A stretch of DNA of 56,143 nucleotides from positions 1-56,143 of the forward strand of contig JAFYJD010000028.1 of assembly GCA_017538255.1 (NCBI GenBank). The letters run 5' to 3'. Positions 1-8,897 of this stretch are shown piece by piece. Position 1 is the stretch's first letter; each line of letters starts with the position of its first letter. The position numbers and the translations under genes were made by a program. The notes below the pieces were generated by a model. The model was not told the origin of the DNA. It saw nothing but the letters and a program-made list of their open reading frames with translations, and searched no databases. Source of the stretch: Clostridia bacterium (GTDB taxonomy: Bacteria > Bacillota > Clostridia > Christensenellales > CAG-138).

Positions 1-1
1 C

Positions 2-145
2 GAGAAGCTCGGCGAAGAAGGAATAAAAGCGACGATCCTCGTTCCCAAGCACAAGGACTGGAACGAGGATCTTTTATGTTTAAGCCAAGATGAAGGCGAG
101 GAAAGAAGCGAGGTGGAAAGCCCATGTCAGGCATTCCAATCCTGA
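2..145 (+). CDS. 3' end of an ICE toprim-type (DUF3991-like) protein, partial
   Basis: An open frame enters from the left edge and stops at the TGA at 143-145. The visible 47 residues contain a VPKHKDWNEDL stretch, then an acidic tail. This kind of ending is, from memory, typical of the toprim/DUF3991 proteins encoded just upstream of the coupling protein in Clostridia conjugative elements. It overlaps the start of the coupling-protein gene by 22 nt, which suggests one operon with coupled translation. The catalytic domain is outside the window, so the family assignment is an inference from the tail and the context. Confidence 0.5.
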   Translation, partial: EKLGEEGIKATILVPKHKDWNEDLLCLSQDEGEERSEVESPCQAFQS

Positions 146-1312
146 TCATCGTCGGAGCTCTTATGTTCGCCGTGCTCGGCGGGATAACCCTGCTTGCGTA
201 TGTTTACAGCCTTAACAGCATTAAGTCCAGGACCGTTGGCGACGGTCAGCACGGCACGGCCCGATGGATGACTAAGGGGGAACAGAAGAGGGTTTATAGT
301 CATATTCCTTTCACGCCCGATAAATGGCGTGAGCAGGCGAAGAATGGGAACGCGCCCACCGGTGAGGACGGCAAGCCTCTGCCGCAAGGCATAGTCGTCG
401 GCTGCAAAGGCAATACCACGGCGATGGTCGATACGGGCGATGTCCATGTCCTTATGATCGGAGCGGCAGGCGTCGGCAAGACCGCATTTTGGCTTTACCC
501 CTGCATAGAGTACGCCTGCGCAAGCGGAATGAGCTTTCTCTCCAGCGATACCAAAGGCGATGTTATGCGAAACTACGGCAATATCGCAAAGGGCTATGGC
601 TACAATGTATCCGTAATCGATTTGCGAAATCCCACACGCTCAAACGGAAACAATCTTCTGCATCTCGTCAATAAGTATATGGATCTTTATCAGGCGCATC
701 CCGATATGCTCGTGTATAAGGCAAAGGCGGAAAAATACGCCAAGATCATTTCAAAGACGATCATCCTCTCCGGCATGGATGCCGCCTCCTTCGGACAGAA
801 CGCCTATTTCTACGACGCCGCGGAAGGTCTGTTGACGGCAACGATACTGCTCGTTGCCGAGTTCTGTAAGAAGGAGGAAAGGCACATAGTATCGGTATTC
901 AAGATAATTCAGGAACTTCTTGCTCCATCCGGCAAGAAGGGCAAGAATCAGTTCCAACAGCTCATGGAGCTGCTTCCGAACGACCATAAAGCCAAATGGT
1001 TTGCAGGTGCGGCGTTGAATACCGCAGAGCAGAGCATGGCTTCGGTTATGTCCACGGCACTTTCAAGGCTCAATGCCTTCCTCGATTCGGAGCTTGAACA
1101 GCTTCTCTGCTTCGATACCGAGATAGACGCCGAGCAGTTCTGTCGTGAGAAATCGGCGATATTCATAATCATGCCGGAGGAGAACCCCAACACATTCTTT
1201 ATGATCTCGCTTATAATCCAACAGCTCTATCGCGAGATACTCGCCGTTGCGGATGAAAACGGCGGCCAGCTCAAGAATCGCTGTGTTTTCTTCTGCGATG
1301 AATTCGGAACGC
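124..1312 (+). CDS. traG: Type IV secretion coupling protein TraG/VirD4, exon 1 (N-terminal 396 residues)
   Basis: Coupling ATPase of a conjugative type IV secretion system. It would link the relaxase-DNA complex to the membrane channel. There is one strong hydrophobic segment at residues 4-28. Walker A (GAAGVGKT) is at 113-120 and the Walker B core FFCDEFG is at 389-395. The reading frame is cut right after the Walker B block by a group II intron. Without splicing, translation would read into the intron and stop at 1360-1362, giving a 412-residue protein with a foreign 16-residue tail. Joining base 1312 to base 4063 restores DEFGTLPKIES, the usual continuation of this family, giving about 643 residues in total. 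Function therefore depends on RNA splicing. Confidence 0.88.
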
Positions 1313-2046
1313 GTGCGACATGTTCGCAACTGAAAAGGTTGCGTGCAAGGCAAAGAAAGTGAGGTGAAAAAACAGCCTTGCAAACTGATATTCCGAAAGG
1401 TGGAATGAGAGGGTAACGCCTTGAAACGCCTTCCTTAAAACTGCGACAGGCGGCAGCCGTGCAATAGGTTTGCTGTCTGAGAGCTCGTGAAGTCGGCAGA
1501 AGTCTGCCCAAACATGGCAATGAATTGCTGAATGTGGAAACCGGCTTGGAGGCAAGCTGTGCAGATGATATGCCGGAGGTCTATAAAATATCTATGGTGA
1601 GAATGTCATTATGACTGACGAAACCCCGAATGAACGGCTCTATACGAATGGGCGGCAGAAATGCCGTTGCCGCCTTGCGGGCGGTGTATGTGAGGATGAG
1701 TAAAACTGTGTACTATGAAAATCCTTATATCGTTACAGGCGATATCAAGCATACAGGGTCAAAGGGAAGCTTAAGGATATATGTACAGATAGGAATATCG
1801 GAACATGGAAAGGTCGGAACATGGAGCGAATTGCATCGCTGTGAAATGTTGTCAGGGAAAGTCACTGATATAACCTGACTTAATCCGGCTGAGAGCGATG
1901 TCACAGTACCTGTGAAGCGGTGATAACAAGCCGTGGAGGGATAGACATCAGTCGTCTTGTATGTTTAAAGTAAGTATCAATAATTTCATAGGTTCGAGTA
2001 AGACTAAGAAAGGCTTATCTCTAATAAAATGGAGGAACAGCCGACT

Positions 2047-3918
2047 ATGACAACAGCAAAGAAACCCAAAAAGCAAAAGCTGAGAAACGCGGAATACTAC
2101 GATCTGCAAGAAGCTTTTGACAAGCTGTATTTGGACAGCCTGAAAGGGAAAGGCTTCACAAAGCTAATGCCCATGATCCTGTCCGAAAACAACATTCGTC
2201 TTGCATATCGCAATCTCAAAAAGAACAGCGGAAGCAGGACAGCGGGAACTGACAAAAAGACCATAAAAGACTTTGAAGCATGGAATGAACAGGATTTTGT
2301 CAAATACGTCCGCAGACGGTTGGAATGGTATGTTCCACAGCCTGTGCGCAGGGTTGAAATACCCAAAGAAAGCGGAAAGACACGTCCACTTGGTATTCCT
2401 ACAATTTCCGATCGGCTTATACAGCAATGCTTTCTGCAAGTGCTGGAACCTATATGCGAAGCGAAGTTTCATGACAGAAGCTTTGGTTTTAGACCAAACA
2501 GAAGTCAGGAAAACGCCATGGCTGCAGCATATTCCTTGGCTCAGCGGCAGCATCTGTATTATGTTGTCGACCTTGATATTAAGGGGTTTTTCGACAATGT
2601 AAACCATGGAAAGCTGCTGAAACAGATGTGGATGATCGGAATAAGAGATAAACAGGTAATATCCATCATATCGGCAATGCTTAAGGCGGAGGTCGCCGGA
2701 ATAGGATTTCCGGAAAAAGGGACTCCTCAGGGCGGAATTATCTCCCCTTTACTATCAAACATAGTGCTGAATGAACTGGATTGGTGGATCTCAAGCCAAT
2801 GGGAAACAATTCCAATGCAAAATGATTATGCTCATATCAGAAGTGATAATGGCGTCATTGACAAGGGATATGTCTATCATGTTCTCCGAACACAGACAAA
2901 CCTCAAGGAATGCTATGGTCTCAGGTATGCCGATGATTTCAAAATATTCTGCCGCGAAAAAGCCGATGCCGAAAAGCTGTTTATTGCCACTCAAAATTGG
3001 CTGAAGGAGCGATTGGGGCTTGAAATAAGTCCTGAAAAATCCCGAATAGTCGATTTGCGAAAGCAGTATTCGGATTTTCTCGGTTTTAAGATGAAAGTCA
3101 AGCAAAACGGCAGGAAAAACGGAAGAATACGGTATACCGTTGTCTCCCACATTTCGGACAAGCGGAAACAGCGAATCAAAAATCGCGCCGCCGATATGAT
3201 CGGGAGGATCAAGTTCCCCGCAAATGAAAATGAAGAACACAAATACGTAATGGACTATAATTCATTTGTATTAGGTGTTCATAACTATTACCGTATAGCA
3301 ACACATGTAAGTAAGGACTTTGCGGAAATAGGCTTTTCAGTCAAAAGAACTATGAAATGCAGATTGGGACAAAGGTTAAAGAGAAACGGAAATACTCTGC
3401 CCGAATATGTGAGGGCAAGGTATGGAAAGAGCAATCAGATGCGATATATTCGCGGCTTGTTCATTCTGCCGATTGCTTATGTTCAGACAGTCGCACCCAA
3501 GCATAGACCAAGAAATTGGAGTATCTACACGGCAGAAGGACGTGCGAGCGTACACAGATCACTTGAAGTGGTGAATATGTCGATTCTTCGCTATCTTATG
3601 GAAAACCCCGTAAGAGGTGAAAGCATTGAATACAACGATAATAGGCTTGCTCTCTATTGCGCACAACACGGAAATTGCGCGATAACGGGAAAACCGCTGA
3701 CTATCGGAAGCATTCACTGCCATCATAAGACGAGGAAAAAGGACGGCGGGGACGACAGATACACTAATCTCATACTGATATGCCAAGATGCTCATATACT
3801 CATTCACGCCGTGGATAGAGATACAATAATGATCTATTGCGAAAGACTAAAATTGAACGCCAAGCAAAAGGACAAGCTTAACAGACTGCGAAAGCTCTTA
3901 AACCTTAGTCCTGTCTGA
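2047..3918 (+). CDS. ltrA: Group II intron-encoded reverse transcriptase/maturase with HNH endonuclease
   Basis: Multifunctional intron-encoded protein for splicing (maturase), DNA cleavage and target-primed reverse transcription. The RT core holds GTPQGGIISPLL and the catalytic YADD, about residue 294 from this start. A maturase (X) domain follows. The C-terminal HNH endonuclease has the pattern C-x3-G, then HCHHK, GGDDRYTNL and HILIH. The ATG at 2047 is preferred over the in-frame ATG at 2029 because GGAGGAA at 2031-2037 gives a well-spaced ribosome site. At about 623 residues it has full length for the family, with no frameshift, so the element is probably active. Confidence 0.92.
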   Translation: MTTAKKPKKQKLRNAEYYDLQEAFDKLYLDSLKGKGFTKLMPMILSENNIRLAYRNLKKNSGSRTAGTDKKTIKDFEAWNEQDFVKYVRRRLEWYVPQPVRRVEIPKESGKTRPLGIPTISDRLIQQCFLQVLEPICEAKFHDRSFGFRPNRSQENAMAAAYSLAQRQHLYYVVDLDIKGFFDNVNHGKLLKQMWMIGIRDKQVISIISAMLKAEVAGIGFPEKGTPQGGIISPLLSNIVLNELDWWISSQWETIPMQNDYAHIRSDNGVIDKGYVYHVLRTQTNLKECYGLRYADDFKIFCREKADAEKLFIATQNWLKERLGLEISPEKSRIVDLRKQYSDFLGFKMKVKQNGRKNGRIRYTVVSHISDKRKQRIKNRAADMIGRIKFPANENEEHKYVMDYNSFVLGVHNYYRIATHVSKDFAEIGFSVKRTMKCRLGQRLKRNGNTLPEYVRARYGKSNQMRYIRGLFILPIAYVQTVAPKHRPRNWSIYTAEGRASVHRSLEVVNMSILRYLMENPVRGESIEYNDNRLALYCAQHGNCAITGKPLTIGSIHCHHKTRKKDGGDDRYTNLILICQDAHILIHAVDRDTIMIYCERLKLNAKQKDKLNRLRKLLNLSPV

Positions 3919-3979
3919 GTATAACAACCGCTATGTTGTTGAAATTGATACGTTTATATTGGATATACAAGACGATGGA

Positions 3980-4013
3980 ACGCCGGATGAGCGGAAACGC
4001 TCATGTCCGGTGT
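3980..4013 (+). ncRNA. Group II intron domain V
   Basis: This folds by eye into the canonical 34-nt domain V: an 8-bp lower stem, a 2-nt bulge (TG), a 6-bp upper stem and a GAAA tetraloop. The triad position reads CGC instead of the more common AGC. CGC is also the triad of the Oceanobacillus iheyensis intron, so this is a permitted variant. Domain VI follows up to 4062. Confidence 0.85.
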
Positions 4014-4062
4014 GGAGTGGGGGAAAATCCGGAGATCACATCAAACGATTACCTATCACTAT

Positions 4063-4805
4063 TGCCTAAGATAGAGTCCGCCGAAATGATGTTCAGCGCG
4101 GCGCGCTCAAGGCGCTTGCAGATAGTGCCGATAATCCAGTCCTTCGCTCAGCTTGAAAAGAACTACGGCAAGGAAGGCGGCGAGATAATCGTGGATAACA
4201 CGCAGATAACCCTGTTCGGCGGCTTTGCTCCAAACAGCTCATCCGCGGAAACTCTGTCAAAGGCGCTCGGAAGCCGCACCGTTATGTCAGGCTCGGTATC
4301 AAGGAGCAAGAACGATCCTTCCGCATCCCTGCAGATGATGGAAAGACCGCTGCTCACGCCCGATGAGCTCAAATCCCTGCCGAAGGGCGACTTCGTAGTT
4401 ATGAAAACCGGCGTTCACCCTATGCGCGTACACCTCAAGCTCTTCTTCAAATGGGGCATAGAGTTCGATAAGGACAACCCATACACCGTTGAGGAAAACG
4501 GCAACCGTGAGGTCAAATACGCGAGCAAGGAAGAACTGACGGAAGCCATTCTCAAAAAGTATCATCCGGATGCGAAGCGTGCAGGAGATACCCCAAGCGA
4601 CGAATATAAGCCCACAGGCGAAGAAAACAGCGGAGAGAATAACGCGCCCACAGAAAAACCGCCGGCAAAAAACAGACAGCCCAAACCGCTTCCTGATTCG
4701 ACCGAAAAGGCCGTAAAGAAAGACGACGCCCCGCCATGGATGAACACAGCAAGCGAAGCGCAGAATAATACACATACGGAGGAAGAAACCGATGGGCAGG
4801 CTTGA
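4063..4805 (+). CDS. traG: Type IV secretion coupling protein TraG/VirD4, exon 2 (C-terminal part)
   Basis: The continuation of the coupling protein begins at the second base of the Leu codon after DEFGT. It encodes LPKIESAEMMFSAARSRR and the QSFAQLEKNYG stretch typical of the C-terminal half of the VirD4 ATPase. A low-complexity hydrophilic tail rich in Pro, Lys, Glu and Asn follows from about 4570. Unspliced, this part has no good start of its own. The stop overlaps the start of the next gene by 14 nt. No base change in the ATPase core suggests decay. Confidence 0.86.
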
Positions 4806-5052
4806 TCTCATTTACAGCTCCGAGCTTCCGCACCGCGCAAGATCCGTCTATATCTACCTTGCGGACAGAGCCAACAAGGATGGCGAGTGCTGGCCCGCTA
4901 TACCCACAATCGCCAAAGAGCTGAAGCTGTCGCAGACAACTGTGCGCCGCGCATTGAACGATCTGAGAAAAGCAGGCTGGCTTCAAACGGAGCAGCGGTA
5001 TAGGAAAAACGGCGCAAAGAGCAGTTTGCTGTATTCGATAAAGCGGGATTAG
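4792..5052 (+). CDS. Small winged-helix/HTH protein of the conjugative element
   Basis: An 86-residue protein with a recognisable helix-turn-helix in its middle: IPTIAKELKLSQTTVRRALN (residues 39-58), followed by DLRKAGWLQ. It resembles small replication-initiator-like or GntR-like HTH proteins found next to TraG in Clostridia elements. It starts inside the last codons of traG, so translation is probably coupled to it. Likely a DNA-binding regulator or plasmid-type initiator fragment; the exact role is unknown. It is the last recognisable element gene on this side. Confidence 0.7.
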   Translation: MGRLDLIYSSELPHRARSVYIYLADRANKDGECWPAIPTIAKELKLSQTTVRRALNDLRKAGWLQTEQRYRKNGAKSSLLYSIKRD

Positions 5053-5503
5053 TGTTTTGGGGAGCAAATTCTTCCGCCAAGGGGTAACCATACCCAAACG
5101 GTGGGAGGTGCCATCTGTCATGGTGGAAGGAGAATGTGAAGAACCCAACGGAAAAGGTGTTACGGCAGAAAGAAGGTGAATAGATATGCTCAGTTTATGC
5201 AATTAAAGAGCATCAGTCCCTCGCTGCTGAGTGAGGACTGATGCTGAAATGGCGGTTATAGTACACGGCTCTTTGAACATTTTTCTGCGAAACGATAGCT
5301 ATGGATTTTGAGAATCATACTAAGTGCCGGACGGCTGAATCGCTCGGCTCATTTGCGGATTAATCAAAAAACGGACGGTCATCAGCGGGGAGAAGGGTTC
5401 ATCATACCCTTGTCGACCTAATTGGTTTCGGCTATTCTGGCAAGTGAATATCGTGCTTGATTAACGATGCCTTTTTGCGCGTGTATGATCGGATGATCCG
5501 TCC
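5053..5503. other. Gene-free junction between conjugative element and nucleotide operon
   Basis: No supported gene. It has a hairpin at 5210-5244 whose arms GCATCAGTCC and GGACTGATGC pair over 10 bp. No strong T-run follows on either strand, so it is not a clear terminator. The genes usually found after the HTH gene in such elements are absent. The gene direction switches here, so this may be an element boundary or the scar of a deletion. No attachment repeats could be recognised. Confidence 0.5.
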
Positions 5504-6031
5504 CTAATACCTCCAGTTATTCATTATGCTGTTTAATATCTTTTCATAGCTGTTTGCCGAATATGTTGAATAAGTAATGCGGAACGCTTCCAGCATTTCT
5601 ATGACTTTCTGCTGTATTTGATCGCTTTGTTCTTCACTTTGGTAACGTCCGTCTTCCCTATATGGGAATGACCTGGTTAGAAGAAAATTCAGATTATTAA
5701 ATGAGTTGTGTGCATCAATAACAGCAGCCATAAAATGGTCTGATAGGTAGTCCCGATCATTATAAACAGCCGACAATAAAAGTGGACTGTCCACGATAAC
5801 AATATCAAACTGTTCGGCGCATTGTTCAATTCTCCACAGCTGGTTTCCGAATACAAACGCTTGATTATACGGGGGCTTTATACCTGTGTATAAGAACAAA
5901 TCTTTAGTAAACTCTTGCACCATTTCAACATTATACCCGAGTTTTTTTAATGCGGAATAACAGTATGCTGCACAAGTGCTTTTCCCATTCCCCGGGGCTC
6001 CGAAGAAGTTCACGATGAGTGATTTGTTCAT
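5504..6031 (-). CDS. Small P-loop nucleotide kinase-like protein
   Basis: A 175-residue P-loop protein. Walker A is GAPGNGKST (residues 10-18), and a hydrophobic strand ending in a Walker B-like VIVDSPLLL stretch follows near residue 80. Length and layout resemble nucleoside/nucleotide monophosphate kinases of the small AAA type common in phages and accessory islands. It would phosphorylate a (deoxy)nucleotide or a similar small molecule. It is the last gene of a four-gene operon with two deaminase-fold proteins and a radical SAM enzyme, 45 nt behind the latter. The substrate cannot be read from the sequence. Confidence 0.65.
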   Translation of the reverse strand: MNKSLIVNFFGAPGNGKSTCAAYCYSALKKLGYNVEMVQEFTKDLFLYTGIKPPYNQAFVFGNQLWRIEQCAEQFDIVIVDSPLLLSAVYNDRDYLSDHFMAAVIDAHNSFNNLNFLLTRSFPYREDGRYQSEEQSDQIQQKVIEMLEAFRITYSTYSANSYEKILNSIMNNWRY

Positions 6032-6076
6032 AGCATTATTTCTCCATCTTTAGTGGTGTTTTTCAAGGTACGACTA

Positions 6077-7447
6077 TTAGTCGCCCAAATCTACGGTAAA
6101 CGGGAGTTCGGAACGATTACACAAAGCGAGATCGCTTAAGAACTCAGAGTATGTGTATCCGGGTTCAAAGTACGAAATCGATTTTATATCATAAAAGTCC
6201 CTTTGATTAGCAATTAGCTTCGGTATCTCCAATGCGATTTGGCTGGCAGTTTCTCTATCGATCTGCTCGCTCAGATTCAAATTGACAAATCCGTTTTCCG
6301 CAACACTCTCGCCACCAGGTATTGACGCACCAAAATGCTGTAATTCCAGAATAGAATCCATGTTGTAATAATAAACCAAGCTACTAACTGATACGTCTTT
6401 AATTAATTCTTTTCTTTCAACCAGCCATTTAATAGTTTCATCAATAGTTTTAATAGTCTCTCCGGCATAAAGTAGCAAGTTAAACTTTACCCATACATTA
6501 TATTTTGCGCAAGTCAACAATAACTTTTCTGCCATCGACAAGTATTTCTTCGGATCCTTTGTTTTGTGCATATTGATCAACTGCTGATGACTCGCGCTTT
6601 CCAAGCCGATATCAAGAACCTTTAAACCGGACATGCTCATCACCTCAATCATATCAAGAGGAACAGTTTCGACACGTGAAGTACATCTCCACAAAACTTG
6701 CCGCTTTCTAGATTGAAGACTATTGCATAGGCGTTGAGTCCACTCGCGTTCAAAAACAAAATGGGGAGCCTCAAAATACACAGAGTAATCACCATAAAAA
6801 CTATCGAGTTTATCCAACTCTGAAAGAATTGTTTTCACCGGTTTGTTGCGAAGCCGCTTATTGTCCTTATCGGCACAGAATTGACAACCGGAACCACATC
6901 CTCTGGACACTTCTATGCAAGGCTGATACTTATGGTAATCATACAGCAGCTGGTAATCAAACCAATCAAAGCATTTAGTCTTGCCATCAGGAATCGATTC
7001 CCAATCCCTAAACCTAAAGTACTCCGCCAGTTTCCGCTCTCCAAATCCTTCTATGATAGTATCTGCATAAATCAGTTGGTCTTTTACCCACTCAACATGA
7101 TTGTCTACAACCCAACGCCCTCCAACTATTATCGGCTTATTGTATCTTTGTTTTGCAGCTCTACAAAACCTTACGCTCCAAGACATTGAATAGTAACTAG
7201 GAATTGAAAGCAAAAAACATTCGCAATCATATAAAAGATTTATGCCTGAATCCTCTATAATAGCAAAGAGTTCTTCAACGGAATATGAATCTGCCTGATA
7301 CACAACAACATCCAAGTTGCCATTATGCTTTAGAATTGTAGCAAGCCCAAGCAATCCATAGTTGAGATAACGAATTCTCTTGCGAATTAATATATCGGCT
7401 TTTTTCGTTGCATCATGTCCTGCAGAAATCGCGATTATTTTTTTCAT
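6077..7447 (-). CDS. Radical SAM enzyme with cobalamin-binding-like N-terminal domain
   Basis: A B12-type radical SAM protein of about 456 residues from this start. The N-terminal 150 residues look like a Rossmann cobalamin-binding domain (GLLGLATILKHNG, LLSIPS, IIVGG). The radical SAM cluster motif is C-G-S-G-C-Q-F-C, i.e. CxxxCxxC, at about residues 184-191. Later features include a DIGLESAS motif near the SAM site. Enzymes of this layout (BchE, OxsB, P-methyltransferases) do methylations or ring rearrangements; the substrate is unknown here. The ATG at 7447 is chosen because it lies 4 nt behind the upstream stop with GGTGA before it. The neighbours suggest a nucleotide substrate, which is inference. 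Confidence 0.75.
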   Translation of the reverse strand: MKKIIAISAGHDATKKADILIRKRIRYLNYGLLGLATILKHNGNLDVVVYQADSYSVEELFAIIEDSGINLLYDCECFLLSIPSYYSMSWSVRFCRAAKQRYNKPIIVGGRWVVDNHVEWVKDQLIYADTIIEGFGERKLAEYFRFRDWESIPDGKTKCFDWFDYQLLYDYHKYQPCIEVSRGCGSGCQFCADKDNKRLRNKPVKTILSELDKLDSFYGDYSVYFEAPHFVFEREWTQRLCNSLQSRKRQVLWRCTSRVETVPLDMIEVMSMSGLKVLDIGLESASHQQLINMHKTKDPKKYLSMAEKLLLTCAKYNVWVKFNLLLYAGETIKTIDETIKWLVERKELIKDVSVSSLVYYYNMDSILELQHFGASIPGGESVAENGFVNLNLSEQIDRETASQIALEIPKLIANQRDFYDIKSISYFEPGYTYSEFLSDLALCNRSELPFTVDLGD

Positions 7448-7451
7448 ATCG

Positions 7452-8252
7452 TCACCGTCTTTTTCCATTTGCGGTATCATTCGCAATTAATCCTATCAAA
7501 CATGTGCCTGCTGGAAAAATGTATTTACTCCATTCAGAGTTATCCGAAGGCGTAAACCAGCGGTTGATTGCGAAAAAAGCAGCACCAACTATGCCAAAAA
7601 ACATGCTGTATTTTATAAACATTTTATTTGTGAAAAGCTTTTTGACGAAGCTTTTTCGTGCGTAATCAGTTCTGTTTTTATTAAAAGCCTCAGAATACTT
7701 TTCTTTAAATTGTCTTTTTAACAGCTTGGGATTATTTACCCACTGATTATTATTCAGCCATTTTTCATATCGATTATCTGAATCCATTTTTGCAACCTTG
7801 TCTTTATGACTCGGAGGCGTAGCAAGTACTGCTTCATGTATAGGGGTTGACAGATAGTAGAACACCAAAGAAACAAGACGATCACCAACACCAATAGTTA
7901 TGTCGGAATCCGTCATATTATGCAGAACTATTAGTGATTGACCACAATACTCAGGATCCAGCATTGTTCCGATATGCCCTAAACCCCTTTTGGCTAAGGA
8001 CACTCTTGAGTGATAAGTGCCACCAATTCTTTTTGTTACATAAATAGCCTCATTTGTTAGAATGCACGCAGTTTGATGCGGGGGTATATTAATATTCTTT
8101 TCATCCTTATCTGTCAGATTGCCGCCTTTTGCATTCCAAGCAAATTTGCTGGCTGTCAAATCGATCGAGTTGTCCCTAAAGTTATCGATGCTCAATGGGC
8201 AAACAAAGATATTCTTCCCCATCTCCTTGTAGATATCCTCAATACTTAACAT
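7452..8252 (-). CDS. Membrane-anchored dCTP deaminase/dUTPase-fold protein
   Basis: 266 residues. Residues 1-145 follow the dCTP deaminase/dUTPase fold. The signature SRVSLAKRGLGHIGTMLDP (82-100) and CGQSLIVL match the SSLxRxGL and PGxxGxxTLE regions of Dcd. In a by-eye alignment with the neighbouring deaminase, the catalytic Glu position is a Val (about 109), so deaminase activity is doubtful. A charged linker is followed by two hydrophobic segments at about 212-232 and 244-258, which would anchor it to the membrane. It lies 18 nt behind the intact deaminase. Possible roles are nucleotide sensing or pyrophosphatase activity. Confidence 0.7.
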   Translation of the reverse strand: MLSIEDIYKEMGKNIFVCPLSIDNFRDNSIDLTASKFAWNAKGGNLTDKDEKNINIPPHQTACILTNEAIYVTKRIGGTYHSRVSLAKRGLGHIGTMLDPEYCGQSLIVLHNMTDSDITIGVGDRLVSLVFYYLSTPIHEAVLATPPSHKDKVAKMDSDNRYEKWLNNNQWVNNPKLLKRQFKEKYSEAFNKNRTDYARKSFVKKLFTNKMFIKYSMFFGIVGAAFFAINRWFTPSDNSEWSKYIFPAGTCLIGLIANDTANGKRR

Positions 8253-8270
8253 TTGTCTACCTCCGATTGT

Positions 8271-8795
8271 TTATATCTCTTTGAAAAGTTTACTGGGTTC
8301 TGCCTCTGTACTGTACTGGTATTTGTCGCTATTGCAAAGGGCAATATCCCCGTCGACCGTATTATAATAGATTTGACATACGGAGATATACGGATAAACT
8401 ATTATCGGCTGTACACATGAGAGCTCCAATGTCCAGTGTCCGTCAAATCCCGCTTCACCTAGCCCGGCGGTGATATGTACAAACAAGCCTAACCTAGCAA
8501 GGGAAGACCGTCCTTCAATTTTGGGAATGAACTTCGTAGTCAACGTCCTCTCAACTGTTGATGCAAGATATAGTTTTCCAGGCTGCAGCAAAAAGCCTTC
8601 ATTGGGGATGAACAACTCGGTCATATCATTCGCATCATACTTCTTTTTCATATCAAGCGTAGAAGTATTATACACAAGTAGCCGCTCAGATAATGAGAGG
8701 TTATAGCTGTTTGAATTAAGCTTTGACTCATCGAACGGCGAGATAAAGATTGAATTATTCAGTTCGCTGAGTATTCTGTTCTTAGATAAAATCAT
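8271..8795 (-). CDS. dcd: dCTP deaminase (Dcd family)
   Basis: Converts dCTP to dUTP, or is a bifunctional relative releasing dUMP. The core motif GRSSLARLGL and the following AGFDGHWTLEL are classic Dcd signatures, and the catalytic Glu in TLEL is present. Length (about 174 residues) is normal. The ATG at 8795 is preferred over 8804 because AAGGA lies 9 nt before it. It is the first gene of a four-gene operon and AT-richer than the chromosomal genes around. A Dcd next to another Dcd-fold protein, a kinase and a radical SAM enzyme is not the usual housekeeping context; phage-defence deaminases are a known precedent. Confidence 0.85.
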   Translation of the reverse strand: MILSKNRILSELNNSIFISPFDESKLNSNSYNLSLSERLLVYNTSTLDMKKKYDANDMTELFIPNEGFLLQPGKLYLASTVERTLTTKFIPKIEGRSSLARLGLFVHITAGLGEAGFDGHWTLELSCVQPIIVYPYISVCQIYYNTVDGDIALCNSDKYQYSTEAEPSKLFKEI

Positions 8796-8897
8796 ATAGG
8801 ACATTCCTTATTATAGTATGATTATTATGGTTCAAAGTATCTACGCACATAATTGTGCTATTCTCGGTTGGATTTGTAAATGCAGCTGTTTTATGGA
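8796..8897 (-). promoter_or_regulatory. Promoter region of the deaminase operon
   Basis: A short AT-rich spacer that must hold the promoter of the minus-strand operon. It contains an imperfect palindrome GCACATAATTGTGC (8845-8858), possibly an operator. A TATAAT on the minus strand (8810-8815) abuts the ribosome site and is too close to be a normal -10. The exact start cannot be placed. Confidence 0.35.

Larger units (their letters stand above)
1313..4062 (+). mobile_element. Complete group II intron inserted in traG
   Basis: The 5' end is GTGCG at 1313, matching the group II GUGYG consensus. The 3' end is AT at 4061-4062, matching the terminal AY. Removing exactly these 2750 nt restores the coupling-protein frame (GGA ACG C joined to TG CCT AAG). 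About 700 nt of structured, gene-free RNA (domains I-III) precede the encoded protein. A 34-nt domain V is at 3980-4013, and domain VI lies between there and 4062. The intron carries its own reverse transcriptase/endonuclease and looks intact. I did not find convincing EBS1/EBS2 partners for the exon sequence by eye. Confidence 0.9.

Noticed and set aside
6077..7447. Viperin-like antiviral radical SAM enzyme
   Set aside because: The protein has a cobalamin-type N-terminal domain and is longer than viperins, and the motifs around the cluster differ, so the antiviral idea rests only on the neighbours.
8810..8815. TATAAT on the minus strand as -10 of the deaminase operon
   Set aside because: It directly touches the ribosome site, so a transcript starting there would lack it.
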